Assembly: GCA_945865565.1 (NCBI GenBank)
Contig: CAMBEK010000003.1
Coordinates: forward strand, 62,001-126,000
From: Pseudobacteriovorax antillogorgiicola
GTDB taxonomy: Bacteria; Bdellovibrionota_B; Oligoflexia; Oligoflexales; RGVZ01
Length of the DNA: 64,000 bases
Direction of reading: 5' to 3'
In this document: piece after piece, positions 1 through 8,433 of the stretch
Position numbering within the stretch: the first letter of the stretch is position 1
Layout: every line of letters begins with the position of its first letter
The notes under the pieces: model-generated
Database searches by the model: none
What the model saw: the letters and a program-made list of their open reading frames with translations, nothing else
What the model was told of the DNA's origin: nothing
Translations under genes and position numbers: made by a program

Positions 1-210
1 CGACAGCTGAGAACGGTTCAGGGTAGAAAGCTGTTCGCTGGCAGCACCAAGCGCCTGGACAGACAGTTGACTGAACAGGCCGCGCACGGTTTCCATCACC
101 TCGTCCTTTTGCTTGCCGGCCATCCAGAGGCGCAACCAAAATCCAGCGATCCCGCCAAGAACAAATGTTAACAGGGCAAATGCGCCGATTGCCCAAAAAT
201 TGCTAGTCAT
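1..210 (-). CDS. rmuC: RmuC-type DNA recombination protein, N-terminal part
   Basis: Only the first 70 residues lie in the window; the gene runs off the left edge. The protein begins with one membrane helix (about residues 5-25) followed by a basic stop and the start of a helical, coiled-coil-like region containing LFSQLSVQALGAASEQL. This helix-plus-coil start is typical of RmuC, a predicted nuclease-fold protein that limits DNA inversions at short repeats. The ATG at 210 is preceded by GGAG at a suitable distance. It is divergent from the oxidase gene that starts at 264. The call rests on the N-terminus only; another membrane-anchored coiled-coil protein is possible. Confidence 0.55.
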   Translation of the reverse strand, partial: MTSNFWAIGAFALLTFVLGGIAGFWLRLWMAGKQKDEVMETVRGLFSQLSVQALGAASEQLSTLNRSQLS

Positions 211-263
211 CGGAAACTCCGTGGGAGTAAGAAAGTTCACCTGCAATGTAACGGAAATAAGCC

Positions 264-1436
264 ATGGATCAACAAACATACGACGCAATTGTGGTGGGCA
301 TTGGTGGAATGGGCAGCGCGACAGCCTGGCATCTGGCCCGGCGCGGGATCCGGGTCTTGGGTCTGGAACAATTCGATCCAGGCCACGACAAGGGTGCCTC
401 CCATGGCGATACTCGCCTGATTCGAAAGGCTTATTTCGAGCATCCGGACTACGTCCCTTTGCTCCACCGGGCCTATGACTTGTGGGACGAACTGGAAGCC
501 GAATACGGCTACAAGCTTTTTCACCGCACTGGGCTGATTTTGGCCGGCAACCCGCAAACCAGCCAGGTGGTGGCCGGGGTTAAAAAGGCGACCGTGGAGC
601 ACTGCCTCGGGATCGAGGAGTGGACCCCCGCCCAGGCCCGCCAAATGTACCCCCAATTCCAGTTCAACGATGATTGGCAGATATTATTTGAAGAAAACGC
701 GGGATTCCTGCGGGTTGAAGAGTGCGTCAAGGCTCACACGGAGATGGCCGTAAAAAACGGCGCCAAAATCCTCTACAACACTAAAGTCGAATCGTGGAAG
801 GTCTCAGGCGATTCCCCCGCTCATGGGCCTGTCACTGTGACGACGAGCGCGGGCGAATTCCGTTGCAACCGATTGATCATCACGAGCGGACCTTGGGCGC
901 CCCAGTTGCTCAAGCCTTTGGGGCTGAACCTGCACCTGCGTCGCATCGTGCAACACTGGTTCAATGTCCCCGAGGCCTTTGATGAACGGCACGGCATGCC
1001 TTGCTTTGGATTCGACACTAGGGACGGATTTTTCTATGGCATGCCGGCAAGAGACGGGGTCGGGCTAAAGGCTGCGTCCCATTCACACGGCGTCAAATTT
1101 GACGACCCGGATTTCATGGATCGCAGCGATGTCGATCCCGACCTTCAGCATCTCACGGCCTTTTTGGGCCGACATCTTGCCGGCATGTCTGAAGTAAAAT
1201 CGATCCGCGCCAAACCTTGCATTTACACCATGTCGGCCGATGAAAATTTTATCATCGACGCTTGGCCCATGGAGGGAGGCGGCCGAAGCCAACAGATTTT
1301 CTTTGCCGCTGGATTTTCCGGACACGGATTCAAATTTGCCAGTGTGGTGGGAGAACTGCTGACAGATCTTGCCTTGGCCGGGGATGCGCGGGTACCATTT
1401 GGGTTCTTGCAATTGAGGCCAGGAATCCAAAAGTGA
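264..1436 (+). CDS. solA: Monomeric sarcosine oxidase / N-methyltryptophan oxidase family flavoenzyme
   Basis: A 390-residue FAD-dependent amine oxidase (DAO superfamily), cytoplasmic, predicted to oxidise the N-methyl group of an amino acid such as sarcosine, giving formaldehyde and hydrogen peroxide. The Rossmann dinucleotide motif VVGIGGMGSA lies near residues 11-20. The Lys in GLKAASHSHG and the Cys at about residue 319 in KPCIYTMSADENF match the oxygen-activating Lys and covalent FAD-linking Cys of the family. FSGHGFKFA near the C-terminus is the usual flavin-contact segment. Length is normal for the family. Its TGA stop overlaps the GTG start of the cytosine deaminase, so the two are translationally coupled. 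The exact substrate (sarcosine, N-methyltryptophan, pipecolate) cannot be told from sequence. Confidence 0.85.
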   Translation: MDQQTYDAIVVGIGGMGSATAWHLARRGIRVLGLEQFDPGHDKGASHGDTRLIRKAYFEHPDYVPLLHRAYDLWDELEAEYGYKLFHRTGLILAGNPQTSQVVAGVKKATVEHCLGIEEWTPAQARQMYPQFQFNDDWQILFEENAGFLRVEECVKAHTEMAVKNGAKILYNTKVESWKVSGDSPAHGPVTVTTSAGEFRCNRLIITSGPWAPQLLKPLGLNLHLRRIVQHWFNVPEAFDERHGMPCFGFDTRDGFFYGMPARDGVGLKAASHSHGVKFDDPDFMDRSDVDPDLQHLTAFLGRHLAGMSEVKSIRAKPCIYTMSADENFIIDAWPMEGGGRSQQIFFAAGFSGHGFKFASVVGELLTDLALAGDARVPFGFLQLRPGIQK

Positions 1437-1918
1437 CGAACAAAAAAAATTCACAATCCGTGGAATCCGAAAGCGATCCATTCATGAGGGCCGCCATTGC
1501 AGAGGCCCGAAAGGGACTTGCCGAAGGGGGAATTCCAATCGGCAGCGTTCTGGTAATCGATGGACGCATCATTGCGCGCGGGCACAACCGGCGCGTCCAA
1601 AACGGCAGCGCGATCTTGCACGCTGAAATGGACTGCCTTGAAGCCGCAGGAAGATTGACGCCAGACGATTACCGGCGCGCAACCCTTTACTCGACCCTGT
1701 CCCCCTGTGACATGTGCAGCGGAGCCGCCCTATTGTACAAGATTCCCCGGATCGTGATCGGCGAAAACAAATCGTTTCAAGGCCCGGAGGAATACGTTCG
1801 CAGCCGGGGCGTGGAACTCGACATCCGCGACAACGACGAATGCAAATCCCTGATGGACCAGTTGATTCGCGAAAAGCCCGAGTTATGGTTCGAGGACATT
1901 GGCGAGCAAAATGCATGA
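1433..1918 (+). CDS. Yeast FCY1-type cytosine deaminase
   Basis: A 161-residue zinc deaminase predicted to convert cytosine to uracil for pyrimidine salvage. It is of the small CDA/TadA-fold type, not the CodA amidohydrolase type. Zinc site residues are His63 and Glu65 (HAEM) and Cys92 and Cys95 (SPCDMC); yeast Fcy1 has H62, E64, C91, C94, one residue offset. Further Fcy1-like features are GGIPIGS, the RGHNRRVQNGSAILH segment, the GENKSFQGPEEY stretch and the ending WFEDIGE. I chose the GTG at 1433 because it overlaps the preceding stop as GTGA and gives Fcy1 length; a longer frame upstream exists but would sit inside solA. The stop overlaps the hslO start as ATGA. TadA tRNA deaminase is the main alternative but fits less well. 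Confidence 0.82.
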   Translation: MTNKKNSQSVESESDPFMRAAIAEARKGLAEGGIPIGSVLVIDGRIIARGHNRRVQNGSAILHAEMDCLEAAGRLTPDDYRRATLYSTLSPCDMCSGAALLYKIPRIVIGENKSFQGPEEYVRSRGVELDIRDNDECKSLMDQLIREKPELWFEDIGEQNA

Positions 1919-2844
1919 ATCATTTTTCTGAAATCGACCGGGTATACCGTTATTATTCAACCGACCTTGCCCTGCGCGCGGCCGTCGTTATCACGACCAA
2001 AGCCTCACGCCAGATCTGCAGGCAGCTCGAAACAACTCCCTCGGCAACAGTGGGCCTTTCGCGCGCCCTGACCGGGGCGGCACTGCTCGCTGCACATATG
2101 AGCGAGAACCAACAAATCGGACTTCACTTCAATGGCGACGGGCCGATTGCTGGCGTTTTTGCTGAGGCCACATACGAGGGCGAATTGCGCGCCTGGTGCG
2201 GGAATCCGCAAGTCGACGTGATCCGCCAGCAACAAGACAGCGAGGCACGCCTTGACGTCGCAGAGGCGATTGGAAAGGGCATCCTGACGGTCGTTCGTTC
2301 CGTGCCATTCGAAAAACAACCGCGCGTCAGCACCGTACAAATGGTGACTAGTCAAGTCGGGCAAGACATTGCTTATTACCTTGAGCAATCCACTCAAATT
2401 CCGTCCCTTGTCAGCCTCGGGGTCATGCTGGCGGACGATGGAACGGTCCAATGCTCTGGCGGCGTATTGATTGAATTGATGCCGGGGGTAAATGACGGCC
2501 TCATTCCCCGCCTCGAGGCACAAGCCGCAAAAGCACCAACGCTTTCCAGTCAAATCGAAAAGGTCAGCGACCCAATTGAGCTTTTGCAGCTCTACACAGG
2601 AAAAATGACCTTGGTCTCAAGCGACCTCACCCATGACCTTCAATTCCGCTGCCGATGCTCTCAAAGCAGGCTCGAGCGGTCTCTGGCCCTGCTCGGGGGA
2701 CCCGAACTTGATGAACTGATAAAAACAAGAAAAGACGTCGAGGCGCGTTGCCAGTTTTGTGGTGCTTCCTACACCATCAAGATTGAGCGGATGGAGCAAC
2801 TTCTGGCTGAAATCAGGTCTGAAGACAGCACATCTAAATCGTGA
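1915..2844 (+). CDS. hslO: Redox-regulated chaperone Hsp33
   Basis: A 309-residue cytoplasmic holdase chaperone activated by oxidation. The C-terminal zinc redox switch is complete: CxC at residues 246/248 (FRCRCS) and CxxC at 279/282 (CQFC). The substrate-binding core includes GALLAAHMSENQQIGLHFNGDG-like segments typical of the family. The start is the ATG at 1915, overlapping the cytosine-deaminase stop by ATGA. It is the third gene of an overlapped trio with a peroxide-producing oxidase, so an oxidative-stress chaperone downstream is a sensible partner (inference). Confidence 0.93.
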   Translation: MNHFSEIDRVYRYYSTDLALRAAVVITTKASRQICRQLETTPSATVGLSRALTGAALLAAHMSENQQIGLHFNGDGPIAGVFAEATYEGELRAWCGNPQVDVIRQQQDSEARLDVAEAIGKGILTVVRSVPFEKQPRVSTVQMVTSQVGQDIAYYLEQSTQIPSLVSLGVMLADDGTVQCSGGVLIELMPGVNDGLIPRLEAQAAKAPTLSSQIEKVSDPIELLQLYTGKMTLVSSDLTHDLQFRCRCSQSRLERSLALLGGPELDELIKTRKDVEARCQFCGASYTIKIERMEQLLAEIRSEDSTSKS

Positions 2845-2955
2845 TTCCGTCAAAACCATGACGCAGCGCCAAATTCATCACTCCTATCATAACCTTCCCC
2901 GTGAAGACTTAAACCGCTAAAGCTGAGCGGCCCTGCACCGAAAACACTTTAGCTC

Positions 2956-2985
2956 GGCAAGCCCTCTGGTTTGCCCGTCTAGAGG
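2956..2985 (+). promoter_or_regulatory. Leader hairpins before the envelope/TPR operon
   Basis: Just upstream of the ATG at 2996, positions 2956-2963 and 2968-2975 form a near-perfect 8-bp stem (GGCAAGCC/GGTTTGCC, one mismatch) with a four-base loop CTCT. The competing segment CCTCT (2963-2967) is complementary to AGAGG (2981-2985), which is the Shine-Dalgarno sequence of the gene. Further upstream GCTAAAG (2916-2922) pairs with CTTTAGC (2947-2953). The two alternative structures could switch access to the ribosome site; this is an inference from base pairing only. No clear promoter hexamers were identified in 2845-2955. Confidence 0.35.
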
Positions 2986-2995
2986 AACTGATGAC

Positions 2996-3721
2996 ATGAA
3001 GCTTTTCAAAAAATCAGTCGGTGCATTTACGTCGCTTTGCCTCGCGCTTATTTTTGCGCTGGGCATCGCCCCCTGCGTCAACGCACAATCGCTAGATATT
3101 GTCCCAGGATCTTACAAGCCTAAAAACAATTCACGACCAATCTCAGTGCTTCAAAACAGGTTCTTTTTGAAGTCACTCCGCCCTGAAGTGGGCTTCATGA
3201 CTGGAACAATCCTTAACGAATCCTACACCAGCACAGTTGCAACCGGATTGCGATTGGGCATGTTTATGGGAGAGTGGGCAGGCATTGAAATGCAGTGGTT
3301 GACCACCTCTGTAAGGGACTCCGCCGATCGCAAAGCCCTGAACAATTTGAAATATCGTCCACTTGATGGGGATGCCACGTCGTCCAGTACCATTGTGAGT
3401 CCCGATCCAGATGTAAACGCCGTTCACGGGATGCGTGATCTCGCAGCGGTCGCAGCCCCCTTCTACGGAAAGCTCAACTTGTTCGACAAGATGATCGTCT
3501 ATACCGATGTCTATTTGACTGCTGGATTGTCCAAAGTGGAAACGGACCAGGGCGAGAAGACCGCGATTCTTCTTGGAGCCGGTCAACGCCTTTACCTTTA
3601 TGATTCCTTCTCCGTCCGATTCGACTTTCGAAACCGCATGTTTAACGAGACACGGGCTGAGGCAAACCACCGCAGGAACAGTTGGGCCGTCGACGTCGGC
3701 GCCAGCTACCTGTTTCTCTAG
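2996..3721 (+). CDS. Outer-membrane beta-barrel domain protein (possible Glt-type barrel)
   Basis: A 241-residue secreted protein with a signal peptide (about residues 1-31, cleavage after VNA), then alternating beta-strand sequence ending SYLFL. The segment PFYGKLNLFDKMIVYTDVYL followed by a glycine-rich strand and RFDFRNRMFNE resembles the outer-membrane barrel domain common in Myxococcales and Bdellovibrio, often found next to TPR gliding-motility genes. AGAGG precedes the ATG. It is the first gene of a five-gene operon with three TPR proteins; the next start is 15 bases after its stop. A structural or transport role in the outer membrane is likely; membership of a Glt-like complex is inferred from context. 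Confidence 0.65.
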   Translation: MKLFKKSVGAFTSLCLALIFALGIAPCVNAQSLDIVPGSYKPKNNSRPISVLQNRFFLKSLRPEVGFMTGTILNESYTSTVATGLRLGMFMGEWAGIEMQWLTTSVRDSADRKALNNLKYRPLDGDATSSSTIVSPDPDVNAVHGMRDLAAVAAPFYGKLNLFDKMIVYTDVYLTAGLSKVETDQGEKTAILLGAGQRLYLYDSFSVRFDFRNRMFNETRAEANHRRNSWAVDVGASYLFL

Positions 3722-3736
3722 GAGACCAATAGCACC

Positions 3737-5173
3737 ATGCGTTACTTGATGAAAAAGACATTAACCCTCAACCTTTCGGTCCGATGGATCGCGTTGACGG
3801 CTGCTGTTCTTTTTCTTCCAATCGCAGGTGCTGCCGAAACTGAACCAACCCAAGGCTGGTCAGACTTGGCCAGAAAATCGCGGGATGCCGGATTCAGTAT
3901 CCTGCCGATTCTGGCCATCAGCAAAGCACTTGAAACCGACACGCTTTCTGCGACCGAGAAAAACCGCCTTGTCCGGCTGGCAACGCGACTCTCAGCGCAT
4001 TCAGGCACAGGTATCGCCGCCATTGCATTGTCGCAAAAAATCACAAACGAGGACCAGATCGCAGAGTGGCAATGGTTTTCTGGACTCGCCGACCTAGAAA
4101 AAGGAGATGCGAAAGCCGCAGCTGAGCACTTCAGAATGGTCCGCAAAACCAGTCGAAACTTTTCCCGGGCCCGCTATCAACTTGCGCTGATGGCGTACAA
4201 TGAAAAACGAAATGCCGAGGCAGAGGCACGATTCAAAGAAATTTTGGAAGCCAAGCCAGCACCTGACAACGACCTGCAGGATCTGATTAGACTTGCACTA
4301 GGAAGAATCTGGTATGAACAAAAGAAATTCCAGTCAGCAGCCGCAGCCTACAGAACCGTATCTCGCAGTGGACCACAATTCAAGACTGCACTCTTTGAGC
4401 AGTCTTGGGCTCTATTTATGGCGGGATTTCCAAATCACGCCCTGGGTGCAATCCACGGAATCGAAAGCCCATTTTTCAAGGATAGTTTCAATCCTGAGGC
4501 AACCCTCTTGCGTTCTATCATCCTTTATTGGATGTGTTCATACTCTGAGAGCGACCGCGCACTTCAGGAATTTATTGCCCGACACGCCGACCCCATCGAC
4601 AGGCTGGACAATTTCCTTGCTCGCCAGCAACTGACTCCGGATGCGGCTTGGGAACTATTCGAGAATATGATTGCAGGGGTAAGTGGCGAATCGCTGGGGA
4701 TCCCGCGCCCCGTCCTTTTAACCGCAGCGGCTTCTGACCGGATGATTCCCCTTCGCACTGCTCTGGCTCAGGCCACACAAGAAATCCAGAAAATCGAACA
4801 GGGAAAATTTTCCATGGGTTCGGATGCGAAAGATCAGGCTGCCAAGGCATTGCTACGAGAACACTTGACTCAACTACGCACCTCCACCGGAAAGAAATTT
4901 GTCATAGCGCTGGAGGAAATGAGATCGCAGTACGAGCAACTTCGTGCACAGGCTGATTTCCTCTACGTGGAACTTCTCACGAGCGAAAAAGACAAGCTTC
5001 TGGGAAAAGAACACCTTGCGTCAAACAAGTTCTCGGCAAAACAAGCGAACGGAAAAAGGCCTGCTGGCTGGGGTAAAAGCCAACTGGCTTGGGCACCAAA
5101 CACGAAACAAGAGTATTGGTGGGATGAGGTTGGGTTTTATATCGATCCGGCAAAGGCAGCTTGCGTAAAGTAA
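3737..5173 (+). CDS. Secreted TPR protein, GltC/GltE-like candidate
   Basis: A 478-residue exported protein: signal peptide to about residue 33 (ending AGAAE), then helical TPR-like repeats, for example GDAKAAAEHFRMV, NEKRNAEAEARFKEIL and QKKFQSAAAAYRTV. The stretch around FEQSWALFMAGFPNHALGAI followed by FFKDSFNPEATLLRSIIL is a conserved style of Myxococcales/Bdellovibrio gliding-associated TPR proteins as I recall them. The second half is coiled and charged. The tail is Trp/Tyr-rich (EYWWDEVGFY). AGGAG overlaps the previous stop codon region and serves the ATG at 3737; an in-frame ATG at 3749 is an alternative. Likely periplasmic scaffold; exact Glt homology untested. Confidence 0.6.
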   Translation: MRYLMKKTLTLNLSVRWIALTAAVLFLPIAGAAETEPTQGWSDLARKSRDAGFSILPILAISKALETDTLSATEKNRLVRLATRLSAHSGTGIAAIALSQKITNEDQIAEWQWFSGLADLEKGDAKAAAEHFRMVRKTSRNFSRARYQLALMAYNEKRNAEAEARFKEILEAKPAPDNDLQDLIRLALGRIWYEQKKFQSAAAAYRTVSRSGPQFKTALFEQSWALFMAGFPNHALGAIHGIESPFFKDSFNPEATLLRSIILYWMCSYSESDRALQEFIARHADPIDRLDNFLARQQLTPDAAWELFENMIAGVSGESLGIPRPVLLTAAASDRMIPLRTALAQATQEIQKIEQGKFSMGSDAKDQAAKALLREHLTQLRTSTGKKFVIALEEMRSQYEQLRAQADFLYVELLTSEKDKLLGKEHLASNKFSAKQANGKRPAGWGKSQLAWAPNTKQEYWWDEVGFYIDPAKAACVK

Positions 5174-5213
5174 ATTGCGTTGATGACATTGCTTTGAATT
5201 AGAGGAAAAGCAC

Positions 5214-8200
5214 ATGGATAGCAAAAAACTGTTTTCTCAGTTCTCCCTGCTGGCAGCAGTGGCCACCCTCATCGCTGCTCCTGGGGTGGATGCCGCAAAA
5301 GGCTCTTCCAGTCCGCTGGGCATGCGTGCGCCGCGGAGCAGCAATCTAATGATCCAAAGCGCCGCCGCAGCCGGAAAGAATAAATCCGGCAAGGGAAATT
5401 CCAGCCTGGCACCAAACATGGAAGACTATGCTGACTATTTCAGCAATGATCGTGAAACGTCCTCACGCGTCGACCAGAGGAAGGCCGACGAAGTCAGGCT
5501 TAAAACGATTGCATCAATAAAAAAGCTGCTAGCCGACAGGAAAGACAAGTCTGCAAGAAATTTTGAGCTGATCCTGCGTCTTGGCGAACTCTATGTAGAA
5601 CGCCACGACTACATCCGCGACCTTGAAGCCGATGCGTATGCAAAACTATATTCGGAATGGCAGGCGAAAAACGCAGATAAGCGTGGCAGCGAGCCGAATC
5701 TGACTTACAAGCTGGCCAACGCCGAACTCTCCAAGGCAGCGCTGGCATTCCGCCGTCTCGTGTCAGAATACCCTCGCCACCCGCGCACGGATATGGCCCT
5801 ATTTGCGTTGGCAAAAACCCTGGCGCGACTTGGGGATGACAATGCCGAATCCTATTTTGCACAACTCGTGAAAACATTCCCCAAGTCAACATTGATACCA
5901 GACGCCCAACTGGCCCGTGGGGAGATCTTTTTTGAGAAGCATCAGATGGCTAAAGCCATGCAATCCTACAAGGCGTGCATGCTATACAAAGACCACCCAG
6001 CCTATCCCTACGCGGTTTATAAACTCGGGTGGGCTTACTACAATTCGGATTTCGCGAAGCCAGAAGACGCCCAGGAAAACTACCGCAAATCCATCACAGC
6101 CTTTAAACTCGTCGTAAAACTCTCTGATAGCACAGTTCGCAAGGGAAATTTAAACCTGCGCAAGGAAGCAATCAAGGATCTCGTTCTTGTATGGGCAGAG
6201 ACTGAAGATGTTGAGGGTGCCTGGAAATACTTCAGAACCATTGGCGAAGAAAAATCGTTCTATACCATGCTTGAACGACTTGGCGGGATCTACTCAGAGC
6301 AAGGCAAGCAACCAAAGGCCATTGAGGTTTATGAACGCCTGGTCCGGGAATCACCTTCGCGTCTGTCAACACCCGATGTGTACGCAAACCTCATCGAGCT
6401 CTACGACATCACCAGCAGAGAGGCAGAGGCTGCAACAACCCTCCGCGGAATGCCGGATCTTTTTGATGGAACCAGTAAATGGGCAAGCGCGAACAGCTCA
6501 AATCCTGTCGCGGTAAAAGCAGCAGACGCCAGGGTCGAACGCTTGCTGCACCGGTGGGGAACCCTCTACCACAACCGGGGACAGAAATCGAAAAACCCTG
6601 CGCTTGTGGCGCTGGCGGGTGGAATCTACGAAGCCTACCTGCAGCATTTTGCGCAATCCGATGCCGCATATGAAATTCGCTTTTATCTGGCCGAGATTCA
6701 ATTTGACGAACAGCGATATGAGTCGGCATCTAAAAACTACTCGCTTGTAGCAAACGCCAGACCAAAAGATGGCAAATTCAAACGCGCCGCTGCATTAAAC
6801 GCAGTTGCGTCGATGAACAAACTTATTGAAGGCAAAAAATTTGAGAAGCTGCCACCGGCGGGGAAAGCAACCAAAGAGTATGACATCCCAAAGGAAAAGC
6901 TCGCGCTAGTCCGTTATATGGATGATTACTCGCGCCTGCTCCCAAATGATGCTGAGGGGTATCCAATGCGCTACAGCGCTGCGCAGGTCTTTTTCGACCA
7001 TGGCCATTACGGCGTTGGACTAAAGAGGTTCGAAAACATCGTCAACACTATCCCAGCCACCACCCAAGGCAAAACCTCGGCAAGAATAATGATCGGTTAT
7101 TATTATGAGCAATCCAAATGGAGCGACGTCATCTCGTGGGCATCCAAAATGACCTCCATCAAGGAACTGCGAGACGACAGTTCGCTGATGACCCTCAGAA
7201 ACACGTTATATGCTCAGGCGATATTCAACCGGGCGAACGCAGCTGAAAAGGCATCCGATTACGCAAATGCATCAGCCGACTTTCTGCTGTTCCAAAAGGA
7301 GTTCCCAAATAATCCAAGCGCCGACAGAGCTTTGTTCAACGCTTCGTTGAATCAACAAAAGTCTTCGAACCTCGAAGATTCAATGGCTACGGCAAAAAAG
7401 ATGATCGACACTTATCCCCAATCGAATCTGCGCGCTGACGCAATGGCCAATCTCGGGGACAGCTATGAGGCGCTGGCCGATCTCGGGTCTGCTGCAAAGT
7501 GGTACACCGAACTTGGCACTCGCTTTCCATCTGACAAGCGCAGTGCAACGGCGCTTTATAATGCAGCGGTTTTACAGAAGGCTACTGGTCACCTGGATTT
7601 AGCCGAGGGGCTTCTTGCTGAAATCCGCCGCAGCCACGGCACCCATGAAATTGGCCGGGAAGCCACCATGGAACTCGCTTTGGTTCAAGAGCGCCGTGAA
7701 AAATATATGGAGGCAGCAACCACTCTGGCAGCATTGGCCGGCATGAAAGGGATTGATGCCGATACGCAGATTCTAGCCATGACAAGGAAGGCCAAGATTC
7801 TTGCCTTGAATCTTAAGGATCCAGCGGGACGTCATGAATTAGACCGCATCCGGATGAGTCTTTCGAGAAAAGACGCGCCGCCTGCAGCTCTAGCAAGACA
7901 GGAACTTGCATCATGCTTATTTGAACAAGTTGAAAATGGCTTTCACCAATTTATGAACGCCCGGATCCAAGGCGGCAGGGGTGGCGACGCCACCATTCAA
8001 GCTAAACAAGGTATTCTTGAAAGAACCGCATCAGGATATGAGTCTGTGATCGCACTGGGCAGCCCGGAGCACACGGTTGCGTCCCTTTATCGCCTTGGGG
8101 AGATGCATGAGGATTTCGCGGAGAAGTTGTTTAATGTCCAGCCAGGAAGTGAAGTAAGCCAGGAGAAGGCGATGGCATTCCGCTCGCGGATGGACAAACT

Positions 8201-8420
8201 TGCTTTTCCCCTGCGTGAAGAATCCGGTAAATTTTTTGAAGTCGCGCAGAAACGCGCCAATGAGGTCGAGACGTTTAGCGAATGGACTGGCCGGGTGGAA
8301 CGTAAAATTGCTGATCTGGCGGGGAAAAAACCTGCAGCGGACGCCATGATGGTGCTTGCGCCGCAGTATGTGAGCCAAAAATTTGCGCTTAACAAGTCGA
8401 CTCGTGAGTTGATTGACTAG
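5214..8420 (+). CDS. Large periplasmic TPR protein, GltD/AgmU-like candidate
   Basis: A 1068-residue exported protein with an N-terminal signal (cleavage about residue 27, VDAAKG), a Ser/Gly/Lys-rich linker, then many TPR-type helical pairs through to the end. Clear repeat segments include HPRTDMALFALAKTLARLGD, NFELILRLGELYVERHDYI, SAAKWYTELGTRFPSDKRSA and NPSADRALFNASLNQQKSSN. No enzyme motif was seen. Very large multi-TPR periplasmic proteins beside an outer-membrane barrel and a TPR lipoprotein recall GltD of the Myxococcus gliding machine. AGAGG at about 5201-5205 precedes the ATG. A general cell-envelope scaffold of the YbgF/BamD type on a larger scale is the alternative reading. Confidence 0.62.
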   Translation: MDSKKLFSQFSLLAAVATLIAAPGVDAAKGSSSPLGMRAPRSSNLMIQSAAAAGKNKSGKGNSSLAPNMEDYADYFSNDRETSSRVDQRKADEVRLKTIASIKKLLADRKDKSARNFELILRLGELYVERHDYIRDLEADAYAKLYSEWQAKNADKRGSEPNLTYKLANAELSKAALAFRRLVSEYPRHPRTDMALFALAKTLARLGDDNAESYFAQLVKTFPKSTLIPDAQLARGEIFFEKHQMAKAMQSYKACMLYKDHPAYPYAVYKLGWAYYNSDFAKPEDAQENYRKSITAFKLVVKLSDSTVRKGNLNLRKEAIKDLVLVWAETEDVEGAWKYFRTIGEEKSFYTMLERLGGIYSEQGKQPKAIEVYERLVRESPSRLSTPDVYANLIELYDITSREAEAATTLRGMPDLFDGTSKWASANSSNPVAVKAADARVERLLHRWGTLYHNRGQKSKNPALVALAGGIYEAYLQHFAQSDAAYEIRFYLAEIQFDEQRYESASKNYSLVANARPKDGKFKRAAALNAVASMNKLIEGKKFEKLPPAGKATKEYDIPKEKLALVRYMDDYSRLLPNDAEGYPMRYSAAQVFFDHGHYGVGLKRFENIVNTIPATTQGKTSARIMIGYYYEQSKWSDVISWASKMTSIKELRDDSSLMTLRNTLYAQAIFNRANAAEKASDYANASADFLLFQKEFPNNPSADRALFNASLNQQKSSNLEDSMATAKKMIDTYPQSNLRADAMANLGDSYEALADLGSAAKWYTELGTRFPSDKRSATALYNAAVLQKATGHLDLAEGLLAEIRRSHGTHEIGREATMELALVQERREKYMEAATTLAALAGMKGIDADTQILAMTRKAKILALNLKDPAGRHELDRIRMSLSRKDAPPAALARQELASCLFEQVENGFHQFMNARIQGGRGGDATIQAKQGILERTASGYESVIALGSPEHTVASLYRLGEMHEDFAEKLFNVQPGSEVSQEKAMAFRSRMDKLAFPLREESGKFFEVAQKRANEVETFSEWTGRVERKIADLAGKKPAADAMMVLAPQYVSQKFALNKSTRELID

Positions 8421-8433
8421 GGAGATGACTAAT

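Noticed and set aside
237-656. Open frame opposite the sarcosine oxidase gene
   Set aside because: Lies wholly against a strongly recognisable gene and shows no protein family features.
1262-1432. N-terminal extension of the cytosine deaminase
   Set aside because: It overlaps solA and is not Fcy1-like; the GTGA overlap start fits.
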